Assembly: GCA_003345595.1 (NCBI GenBank) | Contig: PRDI01000015.1 | Location: 1 to 39,466, forward strand | DNA length: 39,466 bases | Direction of reading: 5' to 3' | Origin: Candidatus Thorarchaeota archaeon | Lineage (GTDB): Archaea; Asgardarchaeota; Thorarchaeia; Thorarchaeales; Thorarchaeaceae | Shown here: positions 17,104 through 26,599 of the stretch, piece by piece | Position numbering within the stretch: the stretch's first letter is position 1 | Layout: each line of letters begins with the position of its first letter | Program-made: the position numbers and the translations under genes | Notes under the pieces: model-generated | Database searches by the model: none | Told to the model about the DNA's origin: nothing | What the model saw: only the letters and a program-made list of their open reading frames with translations

Positions 17104-18315
17104 GTGGCTCGCGTCGTCGTACTGGGCGGTTGTGGTGCTGTCGGAAGCGTGGCAGTTAGGACGCTAGCTTCGCTTGGAGACTTCTCCGAGGTCGTAGTGG
17201 CCGACATAGATGCCAAGAAGAGCTCACATCTCGTCGACGATATTGGTTCGAGATGTCTGTCTTCCTTGACAGTTGACGTTCTGGACAAGAGAAATCTTAC
17301 AAAAACGATTGAAGGATCCGACGTCGTCTTGAACTGCGTTGGTCCATTCTACAAGTCTGGGCCTCTGATCCTAGAGGCTGTCATCAGAGCCGGAGTGAAC
17401 TATGTTGACATCTGTGACGATATTGATGCAACTGAATTGCAGCTCAAAATGGATGGCGCTGCGAAGCGTGCGGGAGTGTCTGCATGCATAGGTATGGGTA
17501 GCTCGCCCGGTGTCACAAACCTCTTGGCAAAGTTCGCTGCTGATAGTCTTCTCGAAACTGTCGAGTCCATTGACTTGTACCATGCTCACGGAGGCGAGCC
17601 TGTCGAGGGCGCTGGTGTCATAGGACACAGAATCCACTGCATGCAACTTGACGTACCTGTGTACATCAATGGCGTTCTCAAGAAAGTGAAGTTCTTTGGC
17701 CGGGCAGGCGCGGCGCTTCAGGAGGAAGTCGACTTTCAATTAGTAGGGAGCCATCGTGTGTATCCATACCCGCATCCCGAAACGCTGACATTGCCCAACT
17801 ACATCAAATGCCGGCGGGTGACGAACAAGGGAACTGTTCTGCCAGATGCGTACTTTCAGCTCACCCTAGGTATTGTACAACAGGCTCTGAAGAGTGGCAG
17901 ACTCAATCTGAAAGAAGAGAGGTCTTCTGTGTTGGAGTCGATGATATCCGATATCATTCAGCAGCGTGAGCGCATACTCAGGGAAACCAGCTTCGGAGAG
18001 CAGAGAGGATGTGTCAAGATTGTTGTGGCTGGCCAAGAAGGTGGCGAACCTCACAAGTACGTTTTCTCTCTGGCATCTCGAGGGCAAGCTATGGGCGAAG
18101 GTACAGGAATCCCTGCTGCCTTTGGTGCCGCGCTGATGCAGCGCGGCAAGGTCAAGTCAAAAGGTGTCTTTCCTCCAGAGGGCTGTATACTGCCTCTTGA
18201 CTTCCTGGAGATTATGCAGGAGTACCTGAAATTGGACAAGGTGGGAGGCACAGGGTCTCCGCTTACGATTGATTCCGTTGACGCAAAAGGGAACGTAGAG
18301 AAGCTTACGCTCTAG
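17104..18315 (+). CDS. Saccharopine dehydrogenase-family NAD(P)-binding oxidoreductase
   Basis: The protein is about 403 aa. It opens with a Rossmann strand-loop RVVVLGGCGAVGS, followed by an acidic strand end (VVVADID), a DVVLNCVGPFYKSGP loop and GVNYVDICDD. These are the signatures of the saccharopine dehydrogenase / Lys9-like family, which includes carboxynorspermidine dehydrogenases. The mid-protein GMGSSPGVTNLLA motif is also typical. The exact substrate is not evident and no lysine or polyamine gene is adjacent. GTG 17104 is preferred over ATG 17089 from the TATA spacing; the extra residues (MWCLL) are not conserved-looking. Confidence 0.85.
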   Translation: MARVVVLGGCGAVGSVAVRTLASLGDFSEVVVADIDAKKSSHLVDDIGSRCLSSLTVDVLDKRNLTKTIEGSDVVLNCVGPFYKSGPLILEAVIRAGVNYVDICDDIDATELQLKMDGAAKRAGVSACIGMGSSPGVTNLLAKFAADSLLETVESIDLYHAHGGEPVEGAGVIGHRIHCMQLDVPVYINGVLKKVKFFGRAGAALQEEVDFQLVGSHRVYPYPHPETLTLPNYIKCRRVTNKGTVLPDAYFQLTLGIVQQALKSGRLNLKEERSSVLESMISDIIQQRERILRETSFGEQRGCVKIVVAGQEGGEPHKYVFSLASRGQAMGEGTGIPAAFGAALMQRGKVKSKGVFPPEGCILPLDFLEIMQEYLKLDKVGGTGSPLTIDSVDAKGNVEKLTL

Positions 18316-18323
18316 GAACCGGG

Positions 18324-19103
18324 CTACAGTCTGTCATCGCCGTTGCCTACTGAGGTTGTATCGGTCTTGATAATGCGGCCCATCAAAAGGCTGTACGCAG
18401 AGATCAGAATGAGCGGAGTGTGAAGGAACGCCATCCAATACGTATACCCCGGAATCAAGAAAACCCCAGTTGCGTTCCAGAAGCCGATTATGAGTCCCGC
18501 CAGACCAGTCATGGTCAGAAGTCTCTTGTCTACCCGTGGGTATGCCAGTGTTAGCAGTCCGAGCATGACTGGGACTGTTGGACAGAACATAATGCCGTAT
18601 GTCGAAGTCAACAACAATAGTGGGCTGAAATCGGGTTCGAGAGTTGCGCTTATTGGGAACCAGAACGCCAAGATCATGAATGGTATTACCCAGTAGCGCC
18701 ATGCTCGAAGTCCCGCGAAGGCGTATTCGTTTTTCGGTCTGTAGGCCTCTGCAAACCAGAAAGCGGCCACGATTGACATGAGCACCAAATTGCTGGTTAT
18801 GATCACAAGCCCGTAGTCCTCTGTGTAAGCTATGTGTTGAGTGACAGCAGCGAATAGCAGAGTGACACCGAAAAAGAAAGAAAGAACCCGACCAATCTGC
18901 TTTCTATAATAGGTTCCCACCAAGAGCAATAATGTCGCAACGTGGAACAAAGGGCTCAGCCATGTATATGCATTGGAGGAAACGCTGAGTACTGCTGCGA
19001 TGACTGCACCTGTCTGCTGCGGGTCATAGGGTACCTCGGTGATTGACGGCAGAAATGATGAGAATACAAGGACTGCATAGAGGCTACCGGTTTTTCTTTC
19101 CAT
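18324..19103 (-). CDS. Multi-pass membrane protein of unknown function
   Basis: The protein is about 259 aa with around seven to eight hydrophobic segments and short loops. No conserved catalytic motif is recognised. It is convergent with the saccharopine-dehydrogenase-like gene, with nine bases between stops. ATG 19103 is used because AGGGA lies about five bases upstream; the frame extends to GTG 19142, adding 13 residues. Confidence 0.65.
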   Translation of the reverse strand: MERKTGSLYAVLVFSSFLPSITEVPYDPQQTGAVIAAVLSVSSNAYTWLSPLFHVATLLLLVGTYYRKQIGRVLSFFFGVTLLFAAVTQHIAYTEDYGLVIITSNLVLMSIVAAFWFAEAYRPKNEYAFAGLRAWRYWVIPFMILAFWFPISATLEPDFSPLLLLTSTYGIMFCPTVPVMLGLLTLAYPRVDKRLLTMTGLAGLIIGFWNATGVFLIPGYTYWMAFLHTPLILISAYSLLMGRIIKTDTTSVGNGDDRL

Positions 19104-19231
19104 GTCGTTCCCTACTTTGACAGTAGCCGTGCTCCGCAGCACAAAAGGTTGTCGAGTGAGATGTCCATGAGGAATGCCTTATAGATGAGTAAGAGGAGCG
19201 ATATGGACTGCCGTGCCCAGTGGATCTAGGA

Positions 19232-20728
19232 TTATGTCAGTGCCCGGAACAGTGGCGTTATAGCACCGGTACCGATCGATGCTACAGACGTCAGTTTCCT
19301 GAGCAGATACGATATGTTGCGTATTATTGCGACAGGCATGGTCTTTCCTTCGAGTACTCTTCCCGAGGCGTCTTCTACGAAGACCTGAAGAGTCTGAACG
19401 CCTATCTCGCGCGGTTCAAGAGTCACCCAAAGAGAGACACTGTTCTTCAGGATTGTTGCGAGGACGTGTGCGACATCTACGTCCGACTCGCTCACGAGTG
19501 GGATAGGTTCTGATGGAATTGTTAAACCGCCTCTGCCCTCTGCCGACACACTGACTTTGAGCTCAGCCGGCTGTAGACCTGATACGACAATTCTCACTGT
19601 GAAGTCTCTAGCATCTTTGGAGTTGTTGAAGAGCAGCAACAAGAAATGGCACTCGCTGTCCTTTACGCACACCTCCTGCGCGGCCGCATCGACATAGACC
19701 GGGTCGCTTGCAAGGAGAGAGATGTTGTCCACTAGCTCGAGCTGCAGTCGGTCAATTAGGTCAAACACGGCCGGCGTGGTTGACTCAATCAGGTGGAAGA
19801 CACGGTAGATGTCTGCAGCCCTAAAGTAGTGTCGCCCACCGATTTTCACTCCTTGGTCAGGATGATAGTGTTCCGTCTTAAGGTCTAGAAACTCACTGAG
19901 TTCTTCGATGACCTTCTGGTGGCTCAACACTCCGCTGTGTTCCATGTAGTGCAGGTAAAGCAGCTTTTCCACTGCAAGGGCAACGGGGTTCTCACCAGTT
20001 TCATCTTTGAGAACTGCTTCGACGAAGCTCGGTTTCAGGCATTGTCGAATGGCATCAGTGAACTCATCCCACTTTAGCCGTACAATCGGATCGAGGTGCC
20101 CTCGGAAGACATCTGCGAAGAAGTTGTCTAGCAGGAGCTCATGAGATGTAGGTCTGTAGAAGTCAGAGAGGCCAGTCACGGAAGTTATGTCCATACGAAC
20201 GCTGCGAACCATCAGTGATGCTCCGAAGCACACTAGCGACAATCCCAAGCCAAGGTAGGCGACCCCGGTCGACAGCTCTTCAGATAGTACATTCAAAACC
20301 ATCAGCACGTAGCCAGTATAAAGGATAAGGACCAGAAGGCCAAGCAGGAATACTCCCCTAATAGTCAAGATAGTCCTGTCCACGCCGCTCTTTATTGCCA
20401 CAAAACCCTGAAGGCTCTCCAACGGGCGACCGTTCTGCCTCTCCAGCTGCAGCCTCTTTGTGAAGGCGGCCTTGGTCTTGCTTGCGAGCAGACCCAGGAT
20501 TAGAGTGTTGATGGCAAATACGGCAAGGACACCAATAAGAACGAACAACAGTGTTGTCGGCTGAACGATCTTCAAAAGTGCGACAGCTGTTAGTGCGACC
20601 AAGACTAGCGGCAGCGTGTACAGTAGGGGTCGACCGACACTCACATTGTAGGAAGTCAGCTTCGCCTGTTGTGCCTCTGTCTTCTCGACACTCTTTTCGT
20701 CTACTTGGGGATGCTCTTTTTCGGTCAT
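19232..20728 (-). CDS. Membrane protein with cytosolic helical and C-terminal beta domains
   Basis: The protein is about 498 aa. After a charged N-terminus there are two hydrophobic helices (about residues 35-80) and a soluble stretch. Two more helices (about 120-175) follow, then roughly 320 soluble residues. The part from about 200 to 340 is helical and charged. The C-terminal part (FTVRIVVSGLQPAELKVSV and the strands that follow) looks like an Ig- or CARDB-like beta domain. No known family is recognised. ATG 20728 is supported by the TATA-like box at 20754-20761, which would place transcription start about four bases before it; the frame extends to GTG 20743. Confidence 0.7.
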   Translation of the reverse strand: MTEKEHPQVDEKSVEKTEAQQAKLTSYNVSVGRPLLYTLPLVLVALTAVALLKIVQPTTLLFVLIGVLAVFAINTLILGLLASKTKAAFTKRLQLERQNGRPLESLQGFVAIKSGVDRTILTIRGVFLLGLLVLILYTGYVLMVLNVLSEELSTGVAYLGLGLSLVCFGASLMVRSVRMDITSVTGLSDFYRPTSHELLLDNFFADVFRGHLDPIVRLKWDEFTDAIRQCLKPSFVEAVLKDETGENPVALAVEKLLYLHYMEHSGVLSHQKVIEELSEFLDLKTEHYHPDQGVKIGGRHYFRAADIYRVFHLIESTTPAVFDLIDRLQLELVDNISLLASDPVYVDAAAQEVCVKDSECHFLLLLFNNSKDARDFTVRIVVSGLQPAELKVSVSAEGRGGLTIPSEPIPLVSESDVDVAHVLATILKNSVSLWVTLEPREIGVQTLQVFVEDASGRVLEGKTMPVAIIRNISYLLRKLTSVASIGTGAITPLFRALT

Positions 20729-20753
20729 ACCTGTCGGGGTCACGTGCGCTCTA

Positions 20754-20761
20754 ATGTATAA
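20754..20761 (-). promoter_or_regulatory. TATA-like box for the 498-aa membrane protein gene
   Basis: TTATACAT on the minus strand is centred 30 bp upstream of ATG 20728, predicting a transcript start about four bases before the ATG. Confidence 0.5.
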
Positions 20762-20937
20762 GCATTATTGAGGCATATGTCGGTAGTTGCCTTACTCAAG
20801 ACTGCTGGGCAGTCAGATAGAGCGTAAAGGTCGAGGTGCCAGCTCTCAGTGATAAGCCAAAATCCTCACCTTCCGGCGCCACCCGAAGGCCTTTTCAGCC
20901 ACGAAAGCGATGAACAACAACCGAGCGGGTTAAAGCC

Positions 20938-22530
20938 ATGTGTGCTGGATATGAAGTCAAGTACATTCTCGCAATTGACCATGGAACTTCAGGGATGAAA
21001 CCTGCTATCGTTTCCACCAATGGCAAAATCATCGGGTCTGAGTTCGAACCGACTCCTCTGTACCTATCGGCTGGTGGTGGTGCAGAGCAGAACCCATCTG
21101 AATGGTGGGATGCGTTTCTCAAGGCCGCCAAGCGGTTGATTGACAAGAAACTCGTCGATCCCGAGGACATCGTTGGCGTGTGCAACTCGAGTCAATGGTC
21201 TGGGACAGTGGCCGTGGACGAGAATGGTCAGCAGCTCATGAATGCTATCATCTGGATGGACACTCGGGGGGCTCCCTGTGTTGAGCGGACTTTTCACGGA
21301 CGTGTCAAGATTGGGGGCTACCCTGCACTCGACGCCCTTCGGTGGCTCCGAAAGACTGGAGGCATTGCCAGCCATAGCGGAAAGGATCCGATTGCCCACA
21401 TTCTGTACTTGAAACAAGAAAGACCTGAAATCTACAAGGAAGCACGCTGGTTCCTAGAGCCGACAGACTTCATCAATCTCAGACTCACCGGAAAGGTTGC
21501 CGCGTCATACGCCTCAATTATGATTTACTGGCTGACGAACACTCGCAAGATCAACAGAATTCACTATGACGACTCGCTTGTTAGACGAGTGGGCGTTGAC
21601 AAGGGCAAGCTGCCTCCTCTTCTCAAGTCTACAGATGTGCTGGGGCCCGTTTGCAAGGAGGTCGCTGACTGCTTGGGACTGTCTCATGAAACGAAGGTTC
21701 TGGTTGGGGCACCTGACCTTCATTCGGCGATAATTGGCTCAGGTGCTGTCCGAGATTATCAGGGTCATATCTATGTCGGGACAAGCAGCTGGATAACCTG
21801 CCATGTCCCATTCAAGAAGACCGACATCAGCCACAACATTGCTTCATTACCGTCAGCGATACCTGGTCGGTACTTTGTTGCCGATGAACAGGAAACCGCA
21901 GGAGCCTGTCTGAACTTCCTTCGAGACCGAGTCTTCTACTCTGATGATCCCTCCCGTTTCGGTGCGAAGGAAGTTTACAAGGAGTTCGACAGAATCGTTG
22001 AGAAAGCGCCTGCTGGGAGCGGCAGAGTGATTTTCACTCCGTGGCTCTATGGCGAACGAACTCCTATCGAGGATCATACGGTCCGTGGTGCGTTCTACAA
22101 CCTGTCGCTAGATGTGGACCGGAGTCAACTCATCCGTTCTGTCTTTGAGGGCGTCGCATTTAACAGCCGGTGGGTACTGGGCGTTGTTGAGAAGTTCATC
22201 AAGAGACCCATGGACACGCTCAATATGATAGGCGGCGGTGCTCAGTCCGACATCTGGTGTCAAATCTACGCAGATGTACTGAACAGGAACATCCAGCAGG
22301 TGGAAGATCCCATCCAGGCAAACGCGCGTGGTGCCGCCTTCATCGCATCTGTCGGGCTGGGTTATCTCACCTTTGATGCCATTCCGCAGCTAATCGCCAT
22401 CTCGAAGGTCTTCAAGCCGAATCCTGACAATCGTAGGCTGTATGACGAGCTCTTTGGCCAGTTCTTGAACATATACAAGGCCAACAGGCTACTGTACAGG
22501 CGTCTGAACAGCACCGTGTGCGTTCAGTGA
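20938..22530 (+). CDS. FGGY-family carbohydrate kinase (xylulokinase-like)
   Basis: The protein is 530 aa, close to the usual FGGY length. The N-terminal phosphate loop is LAIDHGTSGMKP (about residues 11-22). The mid-protein GAPDLHSA supplies the presumed catalytic Asp, and YVGTSSWITCHV begins the second ATPase-fold lobe. GERTPIEDHTVRGAFYNL and NMIGGGAQSDIWCQIYADVLN are the classic FGGY C-terminal signatures, the latter at the adenosine site. It should phosphorylate a pentulose, polyol or similar sugar with ATP; the substrate cannot be assigned. No sugar isomerase or transporter is adjacent, so it is not in an obvious catabolic operon. Confidence 0.9.
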   Translation: MCAGYEVKYILAIDHGTSGMKPAIVSTNGKIIGSEFEPTPLYLSAGGGAEQNPSEWWDAFLKAAKRLIDKKLVDPEDIVGVCNSSQWSGTVAVDENGQQLMNAIIWMDTRGAPCVERTFHGRVKIGGYPALDALRWLRKTGGIASHSGKDPIAHILYLKQERPEIYKEARWFLEPTDFINLRLTGKVAASYASIMIYWLTNTRKINRIHYDDSLVRRVGVDKGKLPPLLKSTDVLGPVCKEVADCLGLSHETKVLVGAPDLHSAIIGSGAVRDYQGHIYVGTSSWITCHVPFKKTDISHNIASLPSAIPGRYFVADEQETAGACLNFLRDRVFYSDDPSRFGAKEVYKEFDRIVEKAPAGSGRVIFTPWLYGERTPIEDHTVRGAFYNLSLDVDRSQLIRSVFEGVAFNSRWVLGVVEKFIKRPMDTLNMIGGGAQSDIWCQIYADVLNRNIQQVEDPIQANARGAAFIASVGLGYLTFDAIPQLIAISKVFKPNPDNRRLYDELFGQFLNIYKANRLLYRRLNSTVCVQ

Positions 22531-22621
22531 GTTTGACAGATTCATCACAGTATAGTGTCGCTTGGCTCAGGCCTCCACTTGACTAGGGCTCTGCCTCAGT
22601 ACCAATCAAAGAGAGCATGGG

Positions 22622-22682
22622 CTAGCTGGTCGGATCCCAGTGATAGTTTGTCCTTGCATGTTAACCGCAACCAGCCAGCTAG
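22622..22682. other. Inverted repeat between convergent genes
   Basis: CTAGCTGG (22622-22629) and CCAGCTAG (22675-22682) are perfect inverted copies, extendable by G-T pairs, with a 45-base spacer. They sit between the convergent kinase and cyclophilin genes and could act in termination on both strands, though the long loop weakens that. Confidence 0.3.
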
Positions 22683-22718
22683 TCTAGCAACGCTCCTTGG
22701 TGCATCGGTGCTCTTTAC

Positions 22719-23207
22719 TCACTTTGTAGAAGGCATCTTCTTCAGCATGTGCTTTGCTGCCACTGGGTCTATTTCGAGCACTTCCACCTTGGTCATCTTG
22801 TCGCCCTGACTGATCTTCTTCACAACATCGAATCCTTGGGTCACTCTTCCGAAGACAGTGTGCTTCCCGTCGAGATGCTTGCAGTTCTTCTCACTGAGTA
22901 CGATGAAGAACTGACTACCGCCAGTATTCAGACCTGCGTGGGCCATCGAGAGTGCTCCCTCGATATGCTTCTGTCTAGGACCCTTGGTTTCGCATGGTAT
23001 CGCATAGCCGGGCCCTCCTCTACCAGTGCCTTGAGGGTCTCCGCCCTGAATCACGAAGTCAGGGACTACTCTGTGAAACTTGACTCCATTGTAGAACCCG
23101 CTCTTGGCTAGTTCGATGAAGTTCTTCACCGTATTGATGGCATCGTCAGACCAGAGTTCCAGCATGATGACGCCCTTGTCAGTTTCCATTCTCACCTTGG
23201 TTGGCAA
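22719..23207 (-). CDS. Cyclophilin-type peptidyl-prolyl cis-trans isomerase
   Basis: The protein is 162 aa, a single cyclophilin domain with no signal peptide, so it is cytosolic. Visible motifs are [19 protein letters not shown] with the catalytic Arg, [19 protein letters not shown], and [11 protein letters not shown]. It accelerates proline isomerisation during protein folding. TTG 23207 is preferred to ATG 23189 because the first beta strand (KVRMETDKG) would otherwise be truncated, although GGTGA lies just before the ATG. It stands alone between a convergent kinase and an exported protein. Confidence 0.92.
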   Translation of the reverse strand: MPTKVRMETDKGVIMLELWSDDAINTVKNFIELAKSGFYNGVKFHRVVPDFVIQGGDPQGTGRGGPGYAIPCETKGPRQKHIEGALSMAHAGLNTGGSQFFIVLSEKNCKHLDGKHTVFGRVTQGFDVVKKISQGDKMTKVEVLEIDPVAAKHMLKKMPSTK

Positions 23208-23346
23208 AGTGTCAAAACACCTACACGGTCTTGCGGCTAGACCTCCACTTAGATGTTCTCCTGAGGAATATTACTCCATACCCCGCGTCAACCGGTCTGT
23301 TTCAATTGGACGAAGGAGTCTTTTCCGTATACGTGGCGGCGCTAGG

Positions 23347-24033
23347 TCAGTCATCGACCAAGGTGAGTTCCAAGTATACGGTGAGGTACTGATGATTGTT
23401 CTTCCACATCACGGAAATGGGTGCTCCGTTTGAAAGAGAAACGTTGCCATACCATCCCCAATTGCTATCGATGTTGTTGGACAGGATGTATCCGAAGAAG
23501 AAATGATCGGGGTATAGTCTCGACACCATCAACTGCAGGCTGCTGCTGAAGTATGGGATCTCATCTTGGTAGAGGGAATCAATGTATTGCCATCCGCCTA
23601 TGGGAAGAATGCATCCGGAGATTGCAGGGACTAATATTGCTTCTATATCGTTGTGTATCTCGCTTCCATTGTCAAATACGCAGATCACTTTTGAAACGTT
23701 GACAACTTCTGAGAAGAATGATGAGGAGTTAGTGATTCCATCTAGTGGAGGTAGGCTCGTTACGTTAGCTCTTATTGTCGTGCCATTGATGAGGAGCATC
23801 TCTTCGAAGGTCTGATGGGACAATCTACCTGCCAAGGGGTAGTTGCCATGTATTGCGATTTCGTATCGAAATGAGTCACCAATATGAACACCCCATTCAA
23901 AGTCGGGTGTTGCTATTGGCGCTGGTCTCATGGCAACAAGGACTCCGACCCCGACGACGAACGTTACGGCAATCGCGACAGCAAGAAGAGCTGATCGTTT
24001 CAAGTTCCTACCTACTGGGTCAACTATGCACAT
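23347..24033 (-). CDS. Exported or membrane-anchored protein of unknown function
   Basis: The protein is about 228 aa. One hydrophobic segment near residues 12-35 is followed by an ectodomain of about 190 residues with several N-x-S/T sequons. The ectodomain opens with DFEWGVHIGDSFRYEI, which resembles the first mature residues of the partial exported protein at the right window edge. ATG 24033 is used. TTG 24003, just after a GTAGGTAGGAAC purine tract, is a good alternative and would begin directly at the signal segment (LKRSALLAV). I do not recognise a named family. Confidence 0.7.
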   Translation of the reverse strand: MCIVDPVGRNLKRSALLAVAIAVTFVVGVGVLVAMRPAPIATPDFEWGVHIGDSFRYEIAIHGNYPLAGRLSHQTFEEMLLINGTTIRANVTSLPPLDGITNSSSFFSEVVNVSKVICVFDNGSEIHNDIEAILVPAISGCILPIGGWQYIDSLYQDEIPYFSSSLQLMVSRLYPDHFFFGYILSNNIDSNWGWYGNVSLSNGAPISVMWKNNHQYLTVYLELTLVDD

Positions 24034-24104
24034 TTTCCATTTGTATGTTACGGTTTCTGTATGCCGTGAAAAGTCCTGCCTGAGGCTTCGGCCAAGCGAC
24101 CGGC

Positions 24105-24719
24105 TCACGACTTGGCCAAGAGCGGAGCAATAGTCCTCAGTGCTTTCACGACAGTATCTAGGGGCATCGTAGGAAGCGCCATGTTGTTCTTTTCAATCGC
24201 TTGTGTTGGGAGTGGTGGGACATGCATGAAGGTGGCCCGGGCGTCCAGACGATGCTGGTTTATCATATGTAGCACATTGTAGAGCAGCCAGTTGCATCCA
24301 TACGTCCCTGCATGATAGCTCACCAGCGCCGGAATCCCTTCTTCTTGGAGTCGCTTGACAAGTGGATGGGGGTCTATGCTTGAGAAGTATGCTGCAGGAC
24401 CATCAGGCACGATCAGGTCCGACTCAGGCACGCGCCCCTTGTTGTCGTGCCTTGCTGTGCTCACTGCGTTGACAGCAAGTCGTTCGAATGTTATCGAGCC
24501 CCTGTCCGCTTGGCCGCAGCAGAGTACTACAGAAGGACTGCCCTTGTTCAAGGCCTCCTGAAGGTTAGATAGAATCTCAGAATAGTCGAGAGGTAGCACT
24601 ACCCCAGTCACCAGATAACTGCCGAGCCGCTTACCGTCGAGGGCTTTTGCGAGTTCACCGGATGGATTTACCGAATAATTGTCAAATGGCTCATAGCCTG
24701 TGAGAAGCAGCTGTTTCAT
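24105..24719 (-). CDS. pcp: Pyroglutamyl-peptidase I (peptidase C15)
   Basis: The enzyme removes N-terminal pyroglutamate from peptides. It is 204 aa, near the usual 200-220. The N-terminal LLTGYEPFDNYSVNPS motif is diagnostic. The catalytic triad is visible as Glu79 (ITFER), Cys142 in AGTYGCNWLLY, and His166 in FMHVPPLP. A TATA-like CTTTAGA about 35 bp upstream is possible. It is a cytosolic peptidase, next to a LysE-type exporter on the same strand, but 60 bases separate the two, so an operon is uncertain. Confidence 0.92.
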   Translation of the reverse strand: MKQLLLTGYEPFDNYSVNPSGELAKALDGKRLGSYLVTGVVLPLDYSEILSNLQEALNKGSPSVVLCCGQADRGSITFERLAVNAVSTARHDNKGRVPESDLIVPDGPAAYFSSIDPHPLVKRLQEEGIPALVSYHAGTYGCNWLLYNVLHMINQHRLDARATFMHVPPLPTQAIEKNNMALPTMPLDTVVKALRTIAPLLAKS

Positions 24720-24782
24720 GGTCTGCCGGATATGTTTCAGTGCTGGTGCGTCTAAAGTCTTGCGCTCTCTGAAGAGGCACGC

Positions 24783-25442
24783 CTATAATAGAGCCATCAT
24801 TACGAACCACAAGCCAAGAGCGACTTGGATTAGGCCAATGGCGACGTTAACCCAGTTTATCCCGCCGACCGTGATTCTCTTTGATGCCTTGTCGGATCCG
24901 ACTGCTAGAAACGCTCCAAACAAGAAGTCCGTAGATACATGCGTTAGATAGATGAGAACCCCTGCGATGAAGATGGTGCCAACTCCCACCTGAAGCTGAC
25001 CCACGAGCAGGGTCACGTTCAGCAGTCCGATTGTGAACCACCATATCAAGAAGTAGGGCGAGAGAAGGCTTACGGCAGCTCCCTGAAGAGTCGCCTGAAC
25101 AACAGTTGATGGTGTAGGCTGTGCCGAACGGCCTCCACTAGTCTGCCCACTATTGATTCTCCAGTCTTTCAGCGCGAGCAAGCCAAAGCCTGCTATCACG
25201 AGTCCACCGACTCCGAGAATGATGTCGATTGTAGCCGGATTGGGCTCTAGTACCTCAACACCGACAATGATTGCGGCGACAATACCGACTTCAACTATCG
25301 CGTGCCCGACCATAGGAAGTACGCCGTGAAGGCGACCGTGCTTGCTGGCCTGCATGACACAGGCCGCAGAGAGAGGCCCCGGAGCAAGAGCACCCGTGAG
25401 CGAGAGCACGAACCATCCTGCCAGGATCTCTAGGACTGCCAT
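24783..25442 (-). CDS. LysE/RhtB-family amino-acid exporter
   Basis: The protein is 219 aa with about six hydrophobic helices. The first helix carries GALAPGPLSAACV, the conserved proline-glycine signature of LysE-type exporters, followed by GVLPMVGHAIVEVGIV. A central non-conserved hydrophilic loop (about residues 96-112) and SLLSPYFLIWWFTIG fit the family. It probably exports an amino acid or related metabolite; the substrate is not evident. Confidence 0.87.
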   Translation of the reverse strand: MAVLEILAGWFVLSLTGALAPGPLSAACVMQASKHGRLHGVLPMVGHAIVEVGIVAAIIVGVEVLEPNPATIDIILGVGGLVIAGFGLLALKDWRINSGQTSGGRSAQPTPSTVVQATLQGAAVSLLSPYFLIWWFTIGLLNVTLLVGQLQVGVGTIFIAGVLIYLTHVSTDFLFGAFLAVGSDKASKRITVGGINWVNVAIGLIQVALGLWFVMMALL

Positions 25443-25558
25443 TTACCGAGCCTCGACTGGGCGATTGCATCACACATGGGTCAAGAAAACCTTGATGATT
25501 GAGCCAACTCAGTTTCACCATTCGAAGTCCGCATTAACCAGAACCTCGCAGGGCACTC

Positions 25559-26380
25559 TTACTCGCTTGGCTTCGGCGTCACGAGACCCACGAGCTTCGA
25601 AGTCCAGTTCCTGTCATGTTCCCAGCTCTTGAGAGCTGCCATCCTCTCTTGGTAGACTTCATCGATTCTCTTGACTTGTTCATCCGCCAACATCGTCACG
25701 CCGTCCCTAAGTATCACCGCCATGTGGGTAATCTTGCGCCCAACGCCTGGCGCTTTCTCAGCTGCCTTCTTTGCTGTGTATACAGACAAGAGCGCTTCCG
25801 GCAAGGAACACGACGCATCGTAGTCTTGAATGATGAGCGTCGTGTCAGCATGAGTGTAGCCACTCCCTATTGCGTGATACGACAGATCATCCCACGTAGT
25901 GGCTACACCCGGATCTTCGACGACTGTGATGTGAGCACCGTCGCTGTCGACGGATGCTATGATAAGATCCAATTCAAGGTCGAACTCCTCTATCTCCTTG
26001 TAAGCGGCTTTTGCTAGGACCTCAAGCATAGATTTCTGTGCATCATAGAACTTGGCCATACTCTCGATACCTTTCGGCAGGAGTATCTGGTCTTCAATCG
26101 CTCTCTCTCTGAGTGCACGATAGGTCTGCCTGGTCTTTTCGATGATCTTGTCCCTCGAAGGAGCCTTTAGCTCAGATATCGCCTGACGGACCATGCGAAT
26201 CAGGTCGGTTTCTAGATTCGCATTCCCGGCTGCAGCGACGACGCAATTCTTGGTCAACTGCTTGAGTTTGGATGCAGCAAACTCATATTCGATCATCAAG
26301 TCTTCTCCAGTAATCATGGCGTCCGCAGCCAATACCATGGCCTTGCCGGACTCACAAATAGCAGCGATACAGACCGTCAT
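25559..26380 (-). CDS. Proteasome beta-like Ntn hydrolase with Thr next to the initiator Met
   Basis: The protein is 273 aa. Residues 2-60 read as a proteasome/HslV-type Ntn fold: Thr2 directly after Met, LAADAM with Asp20, and an ASKLKQL segment with Lys38. These correspond to Thr1, Asp17 and Lys33 of proteasome beta subunits. A VAAAGN strand and AIGSGYTHADTTL (the usual GSG loop) follow. The extra helix region at about 85-130 and the charged C-terminal tail are not typical of beta subunits. If Met is removed, Thr would be the exposed nucleophile without a propeptide, as in HslV. No HslU or proteasome subunit is adjacent. The substrate is unknown and the assignment of activity is inference. 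Confidence 0.8.
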   Translation of the reverse strand: MTVCIAAICESGKAMVLAADAMITGEDLMIEYEFAASKLKQLTKNCVVAAAGNANLETDLIRMVRQAISELKAPSRDKIIEKTRQTYRALRERAIEDQILLPKGIESMAKFYDAQKSMLEVLAKAAYKEIEEFDLELDLIIASVDSDGAHITVVEDPGVATTWDDLSYHAIGSGYTHADTTLIIQDYDASCSLPEALLSVYTAKKAAEKAPGVGRKITHMAVILRDGVTMLADEQVKRIDEVYQERMAALKSWEHDRNWTSKLVGLVTPKPSE

Positions 26381-26599
26381 TCGTGTTTCATCCCGTTATG
26401 TCCACTGACAACAAGCTTCCACTCTGGCGATGTGAGGTCATGTATCCCGTGTTCGACGTTCTCTAAAAAACATAGAGGATGCGCACAAGGCTCGATTCAA
26501 CGTAGTTTCCATGAGTGGCAGTGTAATACTAGGATTCTCATGGGTTAACTGTCTAAGCTTGGTTAGCACACGGAAGATGTCTGGAGCGACCATGACAAG

